From CAYYWV01 sp964475385 (GTDB lineage: Bacteria; Pseudomonadota; Alphaproteobacteria; JAAXGF01), in NCBI GenBank assembly GCA_964475385.1, contig CAYYWV010000024.1, positions 1 to 27,869 of the forward strand: 27,869 nucleotides of DNA. The letters run 5' to 3'. Shown piece after piece: positions 1 to 7,943 of this stretch. The notes under the pieces were generated by a model. It made no database searches, was not told the origin of the DNA, and was given only the letters and a program-made list of their open reading frames with translations. Positions within the stretch are counted from its first letter, which is position 1. Each line of letters opens with the position of its first letter. The position numbers were made by a program, and so were the translations under genes.

Positions 1-2
1 GC

Positions 3-362
3 TCACCCAGACTCGGAAGGCTCGGGCGGGGCGAGGCGCAGGCAGGCGCAGCCCAGGTCGTCGTCGGCGCAGGCGCGGGCGAGGTAGTCGTCGAGCGCGG
101 CGACGAGGACCGCCTGCATGCTGCGCTCGGTGCAGGCCGCGAACAGGCGCAGCCGCCGATGGCGCGCGGGATCGAGACGCAGGGTCATGGCGACCGGATG
201 CGCGCCGGACCCGCCCCCGGCCGGGCCTCGGCGAGCGCGCGCGGTCCGTTCGTTCGCAGGCGCGCCGTCCGCCCGGCCGGACACCGCCGTCAATGTCGCG
301 GTCGGCCGCGCCTCGCCCTTGCGGACGAGGAGCGCGCCCGTAAGCGTCGCGAGGCTTCCCAT
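3..362 (-). CDS. Ribbon-helix-helix protein paired with ParA
   Basis: A 119-residue protein. Residues 1-57 are low-complexity, rich in Gly, Ala and Arg, and probably disordered. Residues about 58-96 look like a ribbon-helix-helix DNA-binding unit: a short strand (MTLRLDP) followed by two helices including a FAACTERSMQAVL stretch. The C-terminus is short and contains three cysteines. It starts at ATG 362, 23 bases after the ParA-type gene ends, with GGAAGGAA about 11 bases upstream, so the two genes are almost certainly co-transcribed. In known ParA systems with RHH partners, the RHH protein binds DNA and stimulates the ATPase, often also repressing the operon. That role is inferred from fold and context; no direct family name is assigned. 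An internal Met at residue 59, exactly at the RHH strand, is a possible alternative start. Confidence 0.75.
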   Translation of the reverse strand: MGSLATLTGALLVRKGEARPTATLTAVSGRADGAPANERTARARRGPAGGGSGAHPVAMTLRLDPARHRRLRLFAACTERSMQAVLVAALDDYLARACADDDLGCACLRLAPPEPSESG

Positions 363-385
363 GGTCGTCGCGTTCCTTCCCCTTA

Positions 386-1087
386 TCAAACGTTCGCCAC
401 GCGGCGGCCGAAGCTCCCCCGCCGCGCCACCGGCGTCGGACCGAGCACATGGCTGTCGAGGCGCTTGAGCCGCCCGGCGATGTAGTCCCACAACGCCTCG
501 ATCTCGCGCGCCGAGCGCCCGCCTCCGTTGACCTCCATCACCGTGCGGCCGTCGATCATCGAGGCGGCGAAATCGGTTCGGTGGTGGACGGTGACCGGGG
601 CCACGGTGCCGTGCTGCGAGAGCGCAATCGCCGCCTCGGCGGTGATCCGCGCGCGCGGAGTCGCCCCATTGACGATGAAAACCAGCGGCTTGTTCGCCGC
701 CTCGACAAGGTCGACCGTCGCCGCCACGGCGCGCAGGTCGTGGGGACTCGGCCGGGTCGGAATCAGGATCAGATCGGCGACCGCGACGACGCGCCTGATC
801 GCCATGGTGATCGCCGGCGGCGTATCGATCACCGCGAGCTGGACGCCGCCGTCCTGAAGCTTCTGAAGATCGTAAGGAAGGCGCGCGAAATCGGTCGCCG
901 CAAACAGCGGGGTCTCGGCCTCGCGCTCGTTCCACCAGGCGGCGAGACTGCCCTGGGCGTCGGTGTCGATGACCGCAACCGGGCCGGCGCCGGCCCGCTC
1001 GGCCTGCACCGCGAGATGGCCGGCGAGCGTGGTCTTGCCCGAGCCGCCCTTCTGAGCCGCGATCGCAATCACCCGCATCGAAAGCAT
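386..1087 (-). CDS. ParA-family ATPase (deviant Walker A)
   Basis: A 233-residue ParA/MinD-type P-loop ATPase that would use ATP-dependent dimerisation on DNA to position a cargo (chromosome region, plasmid or protein cluster). The deviant Walker A motif KGGSGKTT lies at residues 13-20 with both signature lysines. DTDAQGS at 41-47 is the A' motif and VIDTPP at 86-91 is Walker B. The size and the lack of an N-terminal HTH match short ParA proteins that rely on a separate RHH partner, which is the next gene. The first ATG (1087) is preferred over the one three codons later because GAGGAG sits 9 bases upstream of it. The gene lies among housekeeping genes with no ParB or plasmid functions nearby, so a cargo-positioning or orphan role is as likely as chromosome partition. 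The cargo cannot be read from sequence. Confidence 0.85.
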   Translation of the reverse strand: MLSMRVIAIAAQKGGSGKTTLAGHLAVQAERAGAGPVAVIDTDAQGSLAAWWNEREAETPLFAATDFARLPYDLQKLQDGGVQLAVIDTPPAITMAIRRVVAVADLILIPTRPSPHDLRAVAATVDLVEAANKPLVFIVNGATPRARITAEAAIALSQHGTVAPVTVHHRTDFAASMIDGRTVMEVNGGGRSAREIEALWDYIAGRLKRLDSHVLGPTPVARRGSFGRRVANV

Positions 1088-1149
1088 ATCCGTTGACTCC
1101 TCGTCGCCAGGCGTTCGTTGGTCCGGCTTGCGCGCGAGTCTAGCCGCGA

Positions 1150-1220
1150 TCCTTTAATTGGCCGTTAAGTCATTGAACAAATTGAAATAAAATTCGAAGT
1201 AAAAACACGAACAATTCCTC
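1150..1220. promoter_or_regulatory. AT-rich upstream tract of the parA-like operon
   Basis: About 70 bases of markedly AT-rich sequence in a window that is otherwise very GC-rich, located 60-130 bases upstream of the ParA-type start. It contains two near-identical elements, GAACAAATT at 1175-1183 and GAACAATT at 1209-1216, plus spaced TTGAA words. It is the natural place for the operon promoter and for an operator bound by the RHH protein. I could not choose a single convincing -35/-10 pair on the minus strand. Confidence 0.4.
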
Positions 1221-1240
1221 GCCTCCACGGCCGCTTACAC

Positions 1241-1269
1241 TTGACCTGCGGCGCGCGAAGGGGGATAGT
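1241..1269 (+). promoter_or_regulatory. Sigma-70 promoter for candidate small RNA
   Basis: TTGACC at 1241-1246, a 17-base spacer, and GATAGT at 1264-1269. The -35 matches the consensus at five of six positions and the -10 at four of six. The same TTGACC-N17 arrangement precedes carA in this window. No protein gene lies downstream on this strand, so the predicted start near 1276 would make a non-coding transcript. Confidence 0.5.
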
Positions 1270-1275
1270 TAATTT

Positions 1276-1450
1276 GCGTCACACTCCAGAGAGGGGAGTT
1301 AAGAAGATGACGCCGCCCGACGGAGCGGCCCTTTCGGACAACCAGGCTACCTAGCCGAACACAGGCCCGACCGTAGGGCCGGGCGGCGGCCACGGGATGG
1401 TCGCCAGAGATAGAGCCCCGCCAGCTCGTCACGACGGCGGGGCTTCGTCG
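1276..1450 (+). ncRNA. Candidate structured small RNA next to guaA
   Basis: About 175 bases between a good promoter and a strong hairpin, with no plausible protein on either strand. Visible helices: ACTCC with GGAGT (about 1283-1299); a long imperfect rod in which CGCCGCC at 1311-1317 pairs with GGCGGCG at 1382-1388 and CGGCCC at 1326-1331 with GGGCCG at 1376-1381; a GGCT/AGCC tip around 1344-1355; and a 9-bp closing hairpin AGCCCCGCC/GGCGGGGCT (1414-1422 with 1436-1444). Only scattered Ts follow the last hairpin, so it is not a perfect intrinsic terminator and could equally serve the end of guaA on the minus strand. The size and rod shape recall 6S RNA, but I do not recognise the sequence and do not name it. 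Transcription would converge on guaA. Confidence 0.4.
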
Positions 1451-1499
1451 TGTCTGGGTTGCGCCCGAGCCGCGCCCCGAGCGCGGAGCGGCGGGCCGC

Positions 1500-3047
1500 C
1501 TACTCCCACTCGATCGTGCCGGGCGGCTTCGAGGTGACGTCGTAGACCACGCGGTTGACGCCGCGCACCTCGTTGCAGATCCGCGTCGCCACCCGCGACA
1601 GAAACTCGGGCGCGAACGCGTACGCCTCGGCGGTCATGCCGTCGGTCGAGGTCACGGCCCTGAGCGCGCAGACATAGTCGTAAGACCGCTCGTCGCCCAT
1701 CACGCCCACGCTGCGCACCGGAAGAAGGACGGCGAAGGCCTGCCAGATCGCGTCGTAGAGCCCGGCGGCGCGGATCTCTTCGAGAAAGATCGCATCGGCC
1801 CGGCGCAGGATCGCGAGCCGCTCGGCGGTGACCGCGCCGGGAATGCGGATGGCGAGCCCCGGCCCCGGAAAAGGATGCCGACCGACGAGGCTTTCGGGCA
1901 GGCCGAGCTCGCGGCCGAGCGCGCGGACCTCGTCCTTGAACAGCGCGCGCAAGGGCTCGACGAGGGCGAGGTTCATGCGCTCGGGCAGGCCGCCCACGTT
2001 GTGGTGCGACTTGATGGTCGCGCTCGGCCCGCCGGCGAACGAGACCGATTCGATCACGTCCGGGTACAAGGTTCCCTGGGCGAGGAAGTCGGCCCCGCCC
2101 GCTTTGCGCGCCTCTTCTTCGAACACGTCGATGAAGGTCGCGCCGATGGTCTTGCGCTTCTCCTCGGGATCGGTGACGCCGGCGAGCTTTTCGAGGAACA
2201 GCGCGCTTGCGTCGCGGTGCACGAGGCGGATGTTGAAGCGGTCGCGAAAAACGCTCACCACCTCCTCGGCCTCGCCCTCGCGCAACAGCCCGGTATCGAC
2301 GAACACGCAGGTGAGCTGGTCGCCCACCGCCTCGTGAAGAAGCGCGGCGACGACCGACGAATCGACGCCGCCCGAAAGCCCGCAGATCACCCGGCCCGCG
2401 CCGATCTGGGCGCGCGCCCGGGCGATGGCGTGCTCGCGAAAGGCGGCCATGGTCCAGTCCCCGGCGCAACCCGCGACCCGGCGGCTGAAGTTTTCGAGCA
2501 GCCGCGCGCCGTGGGGCGTGTGCACGACCTCGGGATGGAACTGAACGCCGTAGAACCGGCGCGCATCGTCGGCGATGGCGGCGAACGGCGCGCCCTCGCT
2601 TTCGGCGACGACCCGAAAGCCCGGGGGCAGCCGGGTCACGCGGTCGCCGTGGCTCATCCACACCTGCTCGCGGTCGCCGGGCCGCCATAGCCCTTCGAAC
2701 AAGAGGCAGTCGTCGCGGACCTCGATGAAGGCGCGGCCGAACTCGCGGTGGTCGGCGCTCTCGACCGCGCCGCCGAGCTGGGCGCACATGACCTGCTGGC
2801 CATAGCAGATGCCGAGCACCGGCACGCCGAGCGCGAACACCGCGTCCGGCGCGCGCGGCCCTTCTTCGGCCGTCACCGAGGCCGGCCCGCCCGAAAGCAC
2901 GATCGCCCGCGGCGCAAAGGCGCGGATCGCCGCCTCGTCGATGTCGTAGGGGCGGATTTCGCTGTAGACCCCGCTTTCGCGCAATCGCCGGGCGATAAGC
3001 TGGGTGGTCTGCGAACCAAAGTCGAGGATCAGAATCCGGTCGGTCAC
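1500..3047 (-). CDS. guaA: GMP synthase (glutamine-hydrolysing)
   Basis: Converts XMP to GMP with ATP and glutamine, the last step of guanine nucleotide synthesis, in the cytoplasm. The 515 residues are the normal length for the fused bacterial enzyme. The class I amidotransferase domain (about 1-190) shows the nucleophile Cys81 in GICYGQQ and the His171/Glu173 pair in FHPEV. The ATP-pyrophosphatase domain carries the PP-loop SGGVDSS at 225-231, and the C-terminal dimerisation domain ends in the family-typical PPGTIEWE. The start is GTG at 3047, fixed by the conserved N-terminus ILILDFGSQ a few residues in, with AAGGA about 10 bases upstream. It follows guaB by 34 bases and should be on the same transcript. 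In many alphaproteobacteria an rRNA methyltransferase gene sits between the two; here there is none. Confidence 0.97.
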   Translation of the reverse strand: MTDRILILDFGSQTTQLIARRLRESGVYSEIRPYDIDEAAIRAFAPRAIVLSGGPASVTAEEGPRAPDAVFALGVPVLGICYGQQVMCAQLGGAVESADHREFGRAFIEVRDDCLLFEGLWRPGDREQVWMSHGDRVTRLPPGFRVVAESEGAPFAAIADDARRFYGVQFHPEVVHTPHGARLLENFSRRVAGCAGDWTMAAFREHAIARARAQIGAGRVICGLSGGVDSSVVAALLHEAVGDQLTCVFVDTGLLREGEAEEVVSVFRDRFNIRLVHRDASALFLEKLAGVTDPEEKRKTIGATFIDVFEEEARKAGGADFLAQGTLYPDVIESVSFAGGPSATIKSHHNVGGLPERMNLALVEPLRALFKDEVRALGRELGLPESLVGRHPFPGPGLAIRIPGAVTAERLAILRRADAIFLEEIRAAGLYDAIWQAFAVLLPVRSVGVMGDERSYDYVCALRAVTSTDGMTAEAYAFAPEFLSRVATRICNEVRGVNRVVYDVTSKPPGTIEWE

Positions 3048-3081
3048 CGCGGCGATTTCCTTGCCCGCTCCACCGCCGCGG

Positions 3082-4542
3082 TCAGGGTTCCGTGCGGTAG
3101 TTGGGCGCTTCGTTGGTCACGAAGACGTCGTGGACGTGGCTTTCGCGCAGGCCCGCCCCGGTGACGCGGACGAAGCGGCACCCGCGCTGCATGGCCGCGA
3201 TGTCGCGGTTGCCGGTATACCCCATCGCCGCCCGCAAACCGCCGACGAGCTGGTGGATGACGTTGGCGATCGGGCCACGATAGGGAACCCGCGCCTCGAC
3301 CCCTTCGGGCACCAGCTTGAGCTTCTCCTTGATGTCCTGCTGGAAGTAGCGGTCGGCCGAGCCGCGCGCCATCGCCCCGATCGAGCCCATGCCGCGGTAG
3401 GACTTGTACGAGCGCCCCTGATAGAGGTAGACCTCGCCCGGGCTTTCGTCGGTGCCCGCGAACAGAGAGCCGATCATCGCGCAGTCGGCCCCGGCCGCGA
3501 TCGCCTTGGCGAGATCGCCCGAGTACTTGATGCCGCCGTCGCTGATCACCGGCACGCCCTTCTTGCGGCAGACCTCGGCGACGTCGCGGACGGCGGTGAA
3601 CTGGGGCATGCCGACGCCCGCGACCACCCGCGTCGTGCAGATCGAGCCCGGTCCGATGCCGACCTTCACCGCGTCCGCCCCGGCGTCGATCAGCGCCAGC
3701 GCGCCGTCGGCGGTGGCGACGTTGCCGGCGATGACCTCGACCGCGTTCGACAGCGCCTTGACCCGGCCGACGACCTCGAGCACGCCGCGCGAGTGCCCGT
3801 GCGCGGTGTCCACCACGACGACGTCGCAGCCGGCCTCGATCAACGCCTCGGCGCGCGCGATCCCCTGCGCCCCGACCCCGGTCGCCGCCGCGACCCTGAG
3901 CCGGCCGTGCTCGTCCTTGCAGGCGTCGGGATACTGGCGCGCCTTCTCGATGTCCTTGACCGTGATCAGCCCGGTGCAGCGGAAGGCGTCGTCGACGACC
4001 AGCAGCTTCTCGATCCGATGGCGGTGGAGAAGACGCTTGGCCTCGTCGGTGTCGGCGCCGTCGCGCACGGTGACGAGGTTCTCCCGCGTCATCAGCTCGC
4101 GGATCGGCTGGTCCGGATCGGTGGCGAAACGCACGTCGCGGTTGGTCACGATGCCGACCAAGCGCCCGTTCTCCTCGACCACCGGAATGCCCGAGATGTG
4201 AAAGCGCGCCATCAGGGCGAGCGCGTCGGCGAGCGGCCGGTCGGGGCCGATGGTCACCGGATCGACCACCATGCCGGCCTCGAACTTCTTGACCTTGCGG
4301 ACCTCGTCGGCCTGGGCCTTGATCGACATGTTCTTGTGCACCACGCCGATCCCGCCGGCCTGGGCCATGGCGATGGCGAGCCGGCTCTCGGTCACCGTGT
4401 CCATCGCCGCCGAGATCAGCGGAATGCCAAGCGTGATCCGCGGCGTCAGCCGGGTGCGCGTGTCGGTGTCCGCAGGAAGAACCTCGGACTCCGCCGGAAC
4501 GAGGAGTACGTCGTCGAAGGCGAGCGCTTCGCGAAAGGTCAT
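3082..4542 (-). CDS. guaB: Inosine-5'-monophosphate dehydrogenase
   Basis: NAD-dependent oxidation of IMP to XMP, the committed step toward GMP. The 486 residues are the standard length. The TIM-barrel begins at EALAFDDVLLVPA. Two CBS domains occupy about residues 92-205, and the catalytic loop GIGPGSICTTR carries the nucleophile Cys302. The flap and C-terminal barrel strands are complete. The frame is open further upstream, but ATG 4542 matches the family N-terminus and has an AGGG six bases before it; an ATG pair at 4575/4578 is a less likely alternative. It lies 62 bases after rlmE and 34 before guaA. The CBS pair is where purine nucleotides tune activity in characterised IMPDHs. Confidence 0.97.
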   Translation of the reverse strand: MTFREALAFDDVLLVPAESEVLPADTDTRTRLTPRITLGIPLISAAMDTVTESRLAIAMAQAGGIGVVHKNMSIKAQADEVRKVKKFEAGMVVDPVTIGPDRPLADALALMARFHISGIPVVEENGRLVGIVTNRDVRFATDPDQPIRELMTRENLVTVRDGADTDEAKRLLHRHRIEKLLVVDDAFRCTGLITVKDIEKARQYPDACKDEHGRLRVAAATGVGAQGIARAEALIEAGCDVVVVDTAHGHSRGVLEVVGRVKALSNAVEVIAGNVATADGALALIDAGADAVKVGIGPGSICTTRVVAGVGMPQFTAVRDVAEVCRKKGVPVISDGGIKYSGDLAKAIAAGADCAMIGSLFAGTDESPGEVYLYQGRSYKSYRGMGSIGAMARGSADRYFQQDIKEKLKLVPEGVEARVPYRGPIANVIHQLVGGLRAAMGYTGNRDIAAMQRGCRFVRVTGAGLRESHVHDVFVTNEAPNYRTEP

Positions 4543-4604
4543 GCCAAGCCCTGAGATAGGTTGGCGCGGCATCATACACGAAAACGGCCCCGCGCCAAGG
4601 ACGA

Positions 4605-5336
4605 TCAGGCCCCTCCCTCGTCCGCTCCGCGGAAGCCGGTCGCCACCAGGTAGATCTCGGCCGAATCGCTGCGGCTCGCCGGCGGCTTGGCGTGGCGGAC
4701 GCGGGCGAAACGGCGGCGGACGGCGGCGAGGAGCTGGGTCTCGGTTCCGCCCTGGAGCACCTTGCAGACGAAGGCCCCGCCGGGCGCGAGCACGTCGCAA
4801 GCGATGGCGAACGCCGCCTCGCAAAGCGCGATCACGCGCAAGTGATCGGTCGGCTTATGGCCGGTGGCGGGCGCGGCCATATCGCTCAAGACCACGTCCG
4901 CCGGACCTTCGAGCGCCGCCAGGATGCGCGCGGGCGCGGCCGCGTCGAGCGCGTCGCCCTCGATCAGGGTCGCGCCCGCGATCGGCGCGATCGGCTTGAG
5001 ATCGATGGCGACCACGCGTCCCCCCCGGGGGCGTCCGGCGCCCACGCGCGCGACCGCCACTTGGGTCCAGCCGCCGGGGGCGGCGCCGAGATCGACCACC
5101 CGCGCCCCCCGGCGCAAGATGCGGAAGCGGTCGTCGAGGCCGATCAGCTTGAACGCCGCCCGCGACCGCCAGCCCTCGCGCCGGGCGGCGGCGACGAAGG
5201 GATCGTTGAGCTGGCGCTCGAGCCAGCGCCGCGACGACGCCCGCCGAGGCCCGGCGCGGAGCCGCTTGGCGCCGGGCCGAGCGCCGCGGCCGCTCTTGCC
5301 GCCGCTTTTCCCGCCCTTGTTACCCTTCGGGGGCAT
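4605..5336 (-). CDS. rlmE: 23S rRNA (uridine-2'-O-)-methyltransferase
   Basis: RlmE/FtsJ/RrmJ family, the SAM-dependent enzyme that 2'-O-methylates U2552 in the A-loop of 23S rRNA, important late in 50S assembly. The SAM-binding motif VDLGAAPGGW lies at 81-90. The K-D-K-E catalytic set is present: Lys63 (AAFKL), Asp152 (SDMAAPATGHK), Lys192 (VCKVLQGG) and Glu227 (SAEIYLVA). The first 35 residues are a Gly/Lys/Arg-rich extension, common in alphaproteobacterial members and probably RNA-binding. The start is ATG 5336, which lies inside the end of the ppx-like gene (17-base overlap), so translation is probably coupled. Confidence 0.95.
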   Translation of the reverse strand: MPPKGNKGGKSGGKSGRGARPGAKRLRAGPRRASSRRWLERQLNDPFVAAARREGWRSRAAFKLIGLDDRFRILRRGARVVDLGAAPGGWTQVAVARVGAGRPRGGRVVAIDLKPIAPIAGATLIEGDALDAAAPARILAALEGPADVVLSDMAAPATGHKPTDHLRVIALCEAAFAIACDVLAPGGAFVCKVLQGGTETQLLAAVRRRFARVRHAKPPASRSDSAEIYLVATGFRGADEGGA

Positions 5337-6348
5337 CGGCCGTCGCCGCCCCGGCGAAGGGATCGCCCGCGATCATGGTGGTGAGCAGGCCCTCGCGCAG
5401 GCCCCGGTCGGCGACCTTGAGCCGGCCCACGGGCCACAGCCTGCGGATCGCCTCGACGATGGCGCAGCCGGCGACGACGTAATCGGCGCGCCCCGGCCCG
5501 ATCGAGGGAATCGCCGCCCGCTCCGCCGAATCGAGCGCGCGCAGCCGGTCCGAGATCCGCGCGATCTCGTCGAAGCCGAGGGTAAGCCCGTCGATCCGGG
5601 CGCGATCGTAGCGCGGAAGCGCGAGGTGCGCGCCGGCGAGCGTGGTCACCGTGCCCGAGGCCCCGATCATCTGCACCCGTCCCGCGGCGATCTCGCGGGC
5701 GATGCCGTGGGCGGCGTCGAACGGCGCGAGCAGGCGGGCGACCGTCTCGACCATGGCGGCGTAGTCGGCCTCGGAGAGTCGGTCTTTGCCGTAAGCCTCG
5801 GCGAAGCGGATCACGCCGCAGGGCAGAGAGACCGAAGCGAGGATTCTGGGCGTCCGCCCGGTTTCGCAAGCGAGCCAGACCACCTCGGTGCTGCCCCCGC
5901 CGATGTCGAACAGGACCGCCCGCGGCCGGTCCGAGTCAAGAAGCGGCAAGCAGCCGGCGAGCGCGAGCCGCGCCTCCTCGCGGCTGGAGATGACCTCGAG
6001 CGCGAGCCCGGTCTCGGCCTCGGCGCGGGCGAGGAAATCGGCGCAATTGGCGGCCCGGCGGCAGGCCTCGGTCGCGACGCCGCGCGCCCGGACGACGCCG
6101 AGACGGCGCATCTTGCGCGCGCAGACGCCGAGCGCGCGGACGGCGCGCGCCATCGCCGCCTCGCTGAGCGCGCCGCCGGCGGCGAGCCCTTCGCCAAGCC
6201 GCACGATGCGCGAGAAGGCGTCGACCACGCGAAACCCGCCCGGCGCGGGGCGGGCGACCAGCATGCGGCAGTTGTGGCTGCCGAGGTCGACCGCCGCATA
6301 GAGCCGATCGTCGTCCGCGCCGTCCGCGCCGTCGCCCTTAGTCTTCAC
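5320..6348 (-). CDS. ppx: Ppx/GppA-family phosphatase
   Basis: An ASKHA-fold phosphohydrolase of the exopolyphosphatase / guanosine pentaphosphatase family, acting on polyphosphate or pppGpp. At 342 residues it is the short two-lobe form without the C-terminal HD-like domain of E. coli Ppx (about 510 residues). The phosphate-1 loop AAVDLGSHNCRML lies at about 18-30, the catalytic-glutamate segment ISSREEARLAL around 120-130, and the phosphate-2 loop FDIGGGSTEVVW at 147-158. The start is GTG at 6348, just before an acidic Gly/Asp-rich leader. It overlaps rlmE by 17 bases and heads the ppx-rlmE-guaB-guaA run, linking stringent or polyphosphate metabolism with ribosome maturation and GMP synthesis. 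Whether polyphosphate or pppGpp is the substrate cannot be decided from sequence. Confidence 0.9.
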   Translation of the reverse strand: MKTKGDGADGADDDRLYAAVDLGSHNCRMLVARPAPGGFRVVDAFSRIVRLGEGLAAGGALSEAAMARAVRALGVCARKMRRLGVVRARGVATEACRRAANCADFLARAEAETGLALEVISSREEARLALAGCLPLLDSDRPRAVLFDIGGGSTEVVWLACETGRTPRILASVSLPCGVIRFAEAYGKDRLSEADYAAMVETVARLLAPFDAAHGIAREIAAGRVQMIGASGTVTTLAGAHLALPRYDRARIDGLTLGFDEIARISDRLRALDSAERAAIPSIGPGRADYVVAGCAIVEAIRRLWPVGRLKVADRGLREGLLTTMIAGDPFAGAATADAPEG

Positions 6349-6413
6349 GCCGTTCCATCCGGTCCATCGCCCAGGCTGCTCCGCCCTTTCGTCTATACCA
6401 TCATCGGCGCGGC

Positions 6414-6442
6414 TTGACAGGGCGAAGGCGCGTTCCTAAGGT
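6414..6442 (+). promoter_or_regulatory. Promoter of tRNA-Gln
   Basis: A perfect TTGACA at 6414-6419, a 17-base spacer, and TAAGGT at 6437-6442. The expected start near 6449 is about 14 bases before the tRNA. The -10 matches only three of six positions, but the perfect -35 and the spacing support the call. Confidence 0.6.
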
Positions 6443-6462
6443 CGCGCCATCCTGCGCCCGCA

Positions 6463-6536
6463 TGGGGGATAGTTTAACGGTAGAACTCTCGGCTCTGGAC
6501 CGAGCAGTCCTGGTTCGAATCCAGGTCCCCCAGCCA
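6463..6536 (+). tRNA. tRNA-Gln (CUG anticodon)
   Basis: A complete cloverleaf. The acceptor TGGGGGA pairs with TCCCCCA (6526-6532), followed by discriminator G and an encoded CCA (6534-6536). The anticodon stem CTCGG/CCGAG encloses loop CTCTGGA, giving anticodon CTG, which reads CAG. The T arm is CCTGG/CCAGG around TTCGAAT. The weak first pair (U1-A72) and G discriminator match bacterial tRNA-Gln. It stands alone between the divergent ppx-like and binding-protein genes. Confidence 0.95.
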
Positions 6537-6682
6537 CCCCACCGCTGCGCGCGTCTTTCCAGCCCCATTCCAGCGCGGCCTTGACCGAACCCTGCGCCCG
6601 ATATGGCGGCCGGGCCGGGAATCTGGTACCAAGGCCCTTCGGCACAGATAAGGATCGAACCCATCGTCAGGGGGGCAAACCC

Positions 6683-7867
6683 ATGAAGAACAAAGCCCAG
6701 TTTTCGCTCGCCGCCGCGGCGGCGCTCGTCATCGCGGCGGCGGTCGGGTCCGCGGCCTCGCCCGCGCAAGCGGCGGTCAAGATCGGGATGATCACCACGC
6801 TGTCGGGCGGCGGCGCTTCGCTCGGCATCGACATCCGCGACGGCTTCCTGCTCGCGGTCAAGATGAAGGGCGGCAAGCTCGGCGGGACCGAGACGGACGT
6901 GATCGTGGTCGACGACGGCCGCAAGGTCGAGAACGCCAAGCAGATCGCCAACCGCCTGCTCAAGAAGGACCGGGTCGACGTGGTCACCGGCATCGTCTGG
7001 TCGAACCTCGCGCTCGCCGTGGTGCCCACGGTGACCCGGGCGGGCAAGATCTACATCAGCCCCAACGCGGGCCCGTCGCGGCTCGCCGGCAAGGGGTGCA
7101 GCCCGAACTACTTCAACGTCGCCTGGCAGAACGACAACCTTCACGAAGCGGCCGGCCAGACCATGACCGACCGGGGCTTCAAGCGGGTCTACATCCTGGC
7201 CCCCAACTACCCGGCGGGGAAGGACGCGCTGACCGGCTTCAAGCGCTTCTACAAGGGCGAGATCGTGGGCGAGGTCTACACCAAGCTCGGCCAGGTCGAT
7301 TACGCGGCCGAGCTCGCCAACCTGCGCGCGGCCAAGCCCGACGGGGTGTTCTTCTTCCTGCCCGGCGGCATGGGAATCAACTTCGTCAAGCAGTACGCCC
7401 AGGCCGGGCTCCTGAAGGACGTGCCGCTCTACGGCCCGGCGTTCTCGTTCGACGAAGGCATCCTGCGCGCGGTCGGGGACGCCGCGGTCGGCGTCTACAA
7501 CACCTCGCAGTGGAACTGGGACTTCGACAACGCGGCCAACCGGGCTTTCGTTTCCGCGTTCCGCAAGGCCTATGGGCGCTATCCCTCTTTGTACGCAAGC
7601 CAGGGCTATGACGCGGCGATGCTGCTCGATTCGGCGATCCGGGCGGTGGGCGGCGACGTCTCGAACACGGATGCGTTCCGCGCCGCGATCGAGAAGGCCG
7701 ACTTCCAGTCGGTGCGGGGCAAGTTCCGCTTCGGCCCCAACCATCATCCGATCCAGGACATCTACCTGCGCGTCGTCTACAAGGACGGCGACCATGTGAC
7801 CAACCGGACGGTGGGCAAGGTCTTCACCGACCACCAGGACGCCTACGCCGCCCAGTGCAAGATGTAG
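6683..7867 (+). CDS. Periplasmic binding protein, branched-chain amino acid type
   Basis: A 394-residue ABC-transporter substrate-binding protein of the Leu/Ile/Val-type family (Peripla_BP_6), which captures a solute in the periplasm. A clear signal peptide has a lysine-bearing start, a hydrophobic Ala/Leu/Val core, and a probable cut after SPAQA near residue 30. The mature protein begins VKIGMITTLSGGGASLG, the usual first strand and ligand loop of the family, and both lobes appear complete. AGGGGGG lies 7 bases before ATG 6683. The family takes branched-chain amino acids, amides, urea, aromatic acids and others, so the ligand is not determined. The next gene is a LivH-type permease, but no second permease or ATPases follow, so it must work with subunits encoded elsewhere. 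Confidence 0.9.
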   Translation: MKNKAQFSLAAAAALVIAAAVGSAASPAQAAVKIGMITTLSGGGASLGIDIRDGFLLAVKMKGGKLGGTETDVIVVDDGRKVENAKQIANRLLKKDRVDVVTGIVWSNLALAVVPTVTRAGKIYISPNAGPSRLAGKGCSPNYFNVAWQNDNLHEAAGQTMTDRGFKRVYILAPNYPAGKDALTGFKRFYKGEIVGEVYTKLGQVDYAAELANLRAAKPDGVFFFLPGGMGINFVKQYAQAGLLKDVPLYGPAFSFDEGILRAVGDAAVGVYNTSQWNWDFDNAANRAFVSAFRKAYGRYPSLYASQGYDAAMLLDSAIRAVGGDVSNTDAFRAAIEKADFQSVRGKFRFGPNHHPIQDIYLRVVYKDGDHVTNRTVGKVFTDHQDAYAAQCKM

Positions 7868-7894
7868 CCGGACCGAACGTCCTTTCCGCCAACC

Positions 7895-7917
7895 GGGGCC
7901 GCCCGCGGGGCGGCCCC
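7895..7917 (+). other. Strong hairpin between binding protein and permease genes
   Basis: A perfect 10-bp stem GGGGCCGCCC/GGGCGGCCCC with a three-base loop, 27 bases after the binding-protein stop and 26 before the permease start. There is no T-tract, so it is more likely a 3'-end stabiliser or attenuator, keeping the binding-protein mRNA in excess of the permease as in other ABC operons, than a full terminator. The same two arms recur in the true terminator at 20103-20136. Confidence 0.6.
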
Positions 7918-7943
7918 GCGCGGCGGCCGCGCGCGCTTTCGCC

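Noticed and set aside
1276..1450. Naming the candidate RNA as 6S, SRP RNA, tmRNA or RNase P RNA
   Set aside because: I looked for the signature segments of SRP RNA, tmRNA and RNase P RNA and found none. 6S is possible by size and shape, but not by any sequence I can recognise.
1440..1560. Genomic island inserted at the guaA 3' end, a known integration hotspot
   Set aside because: No integrase, direct-repeat attachment site or foreign base composition is seen; ordinary chromosomal genes follow.
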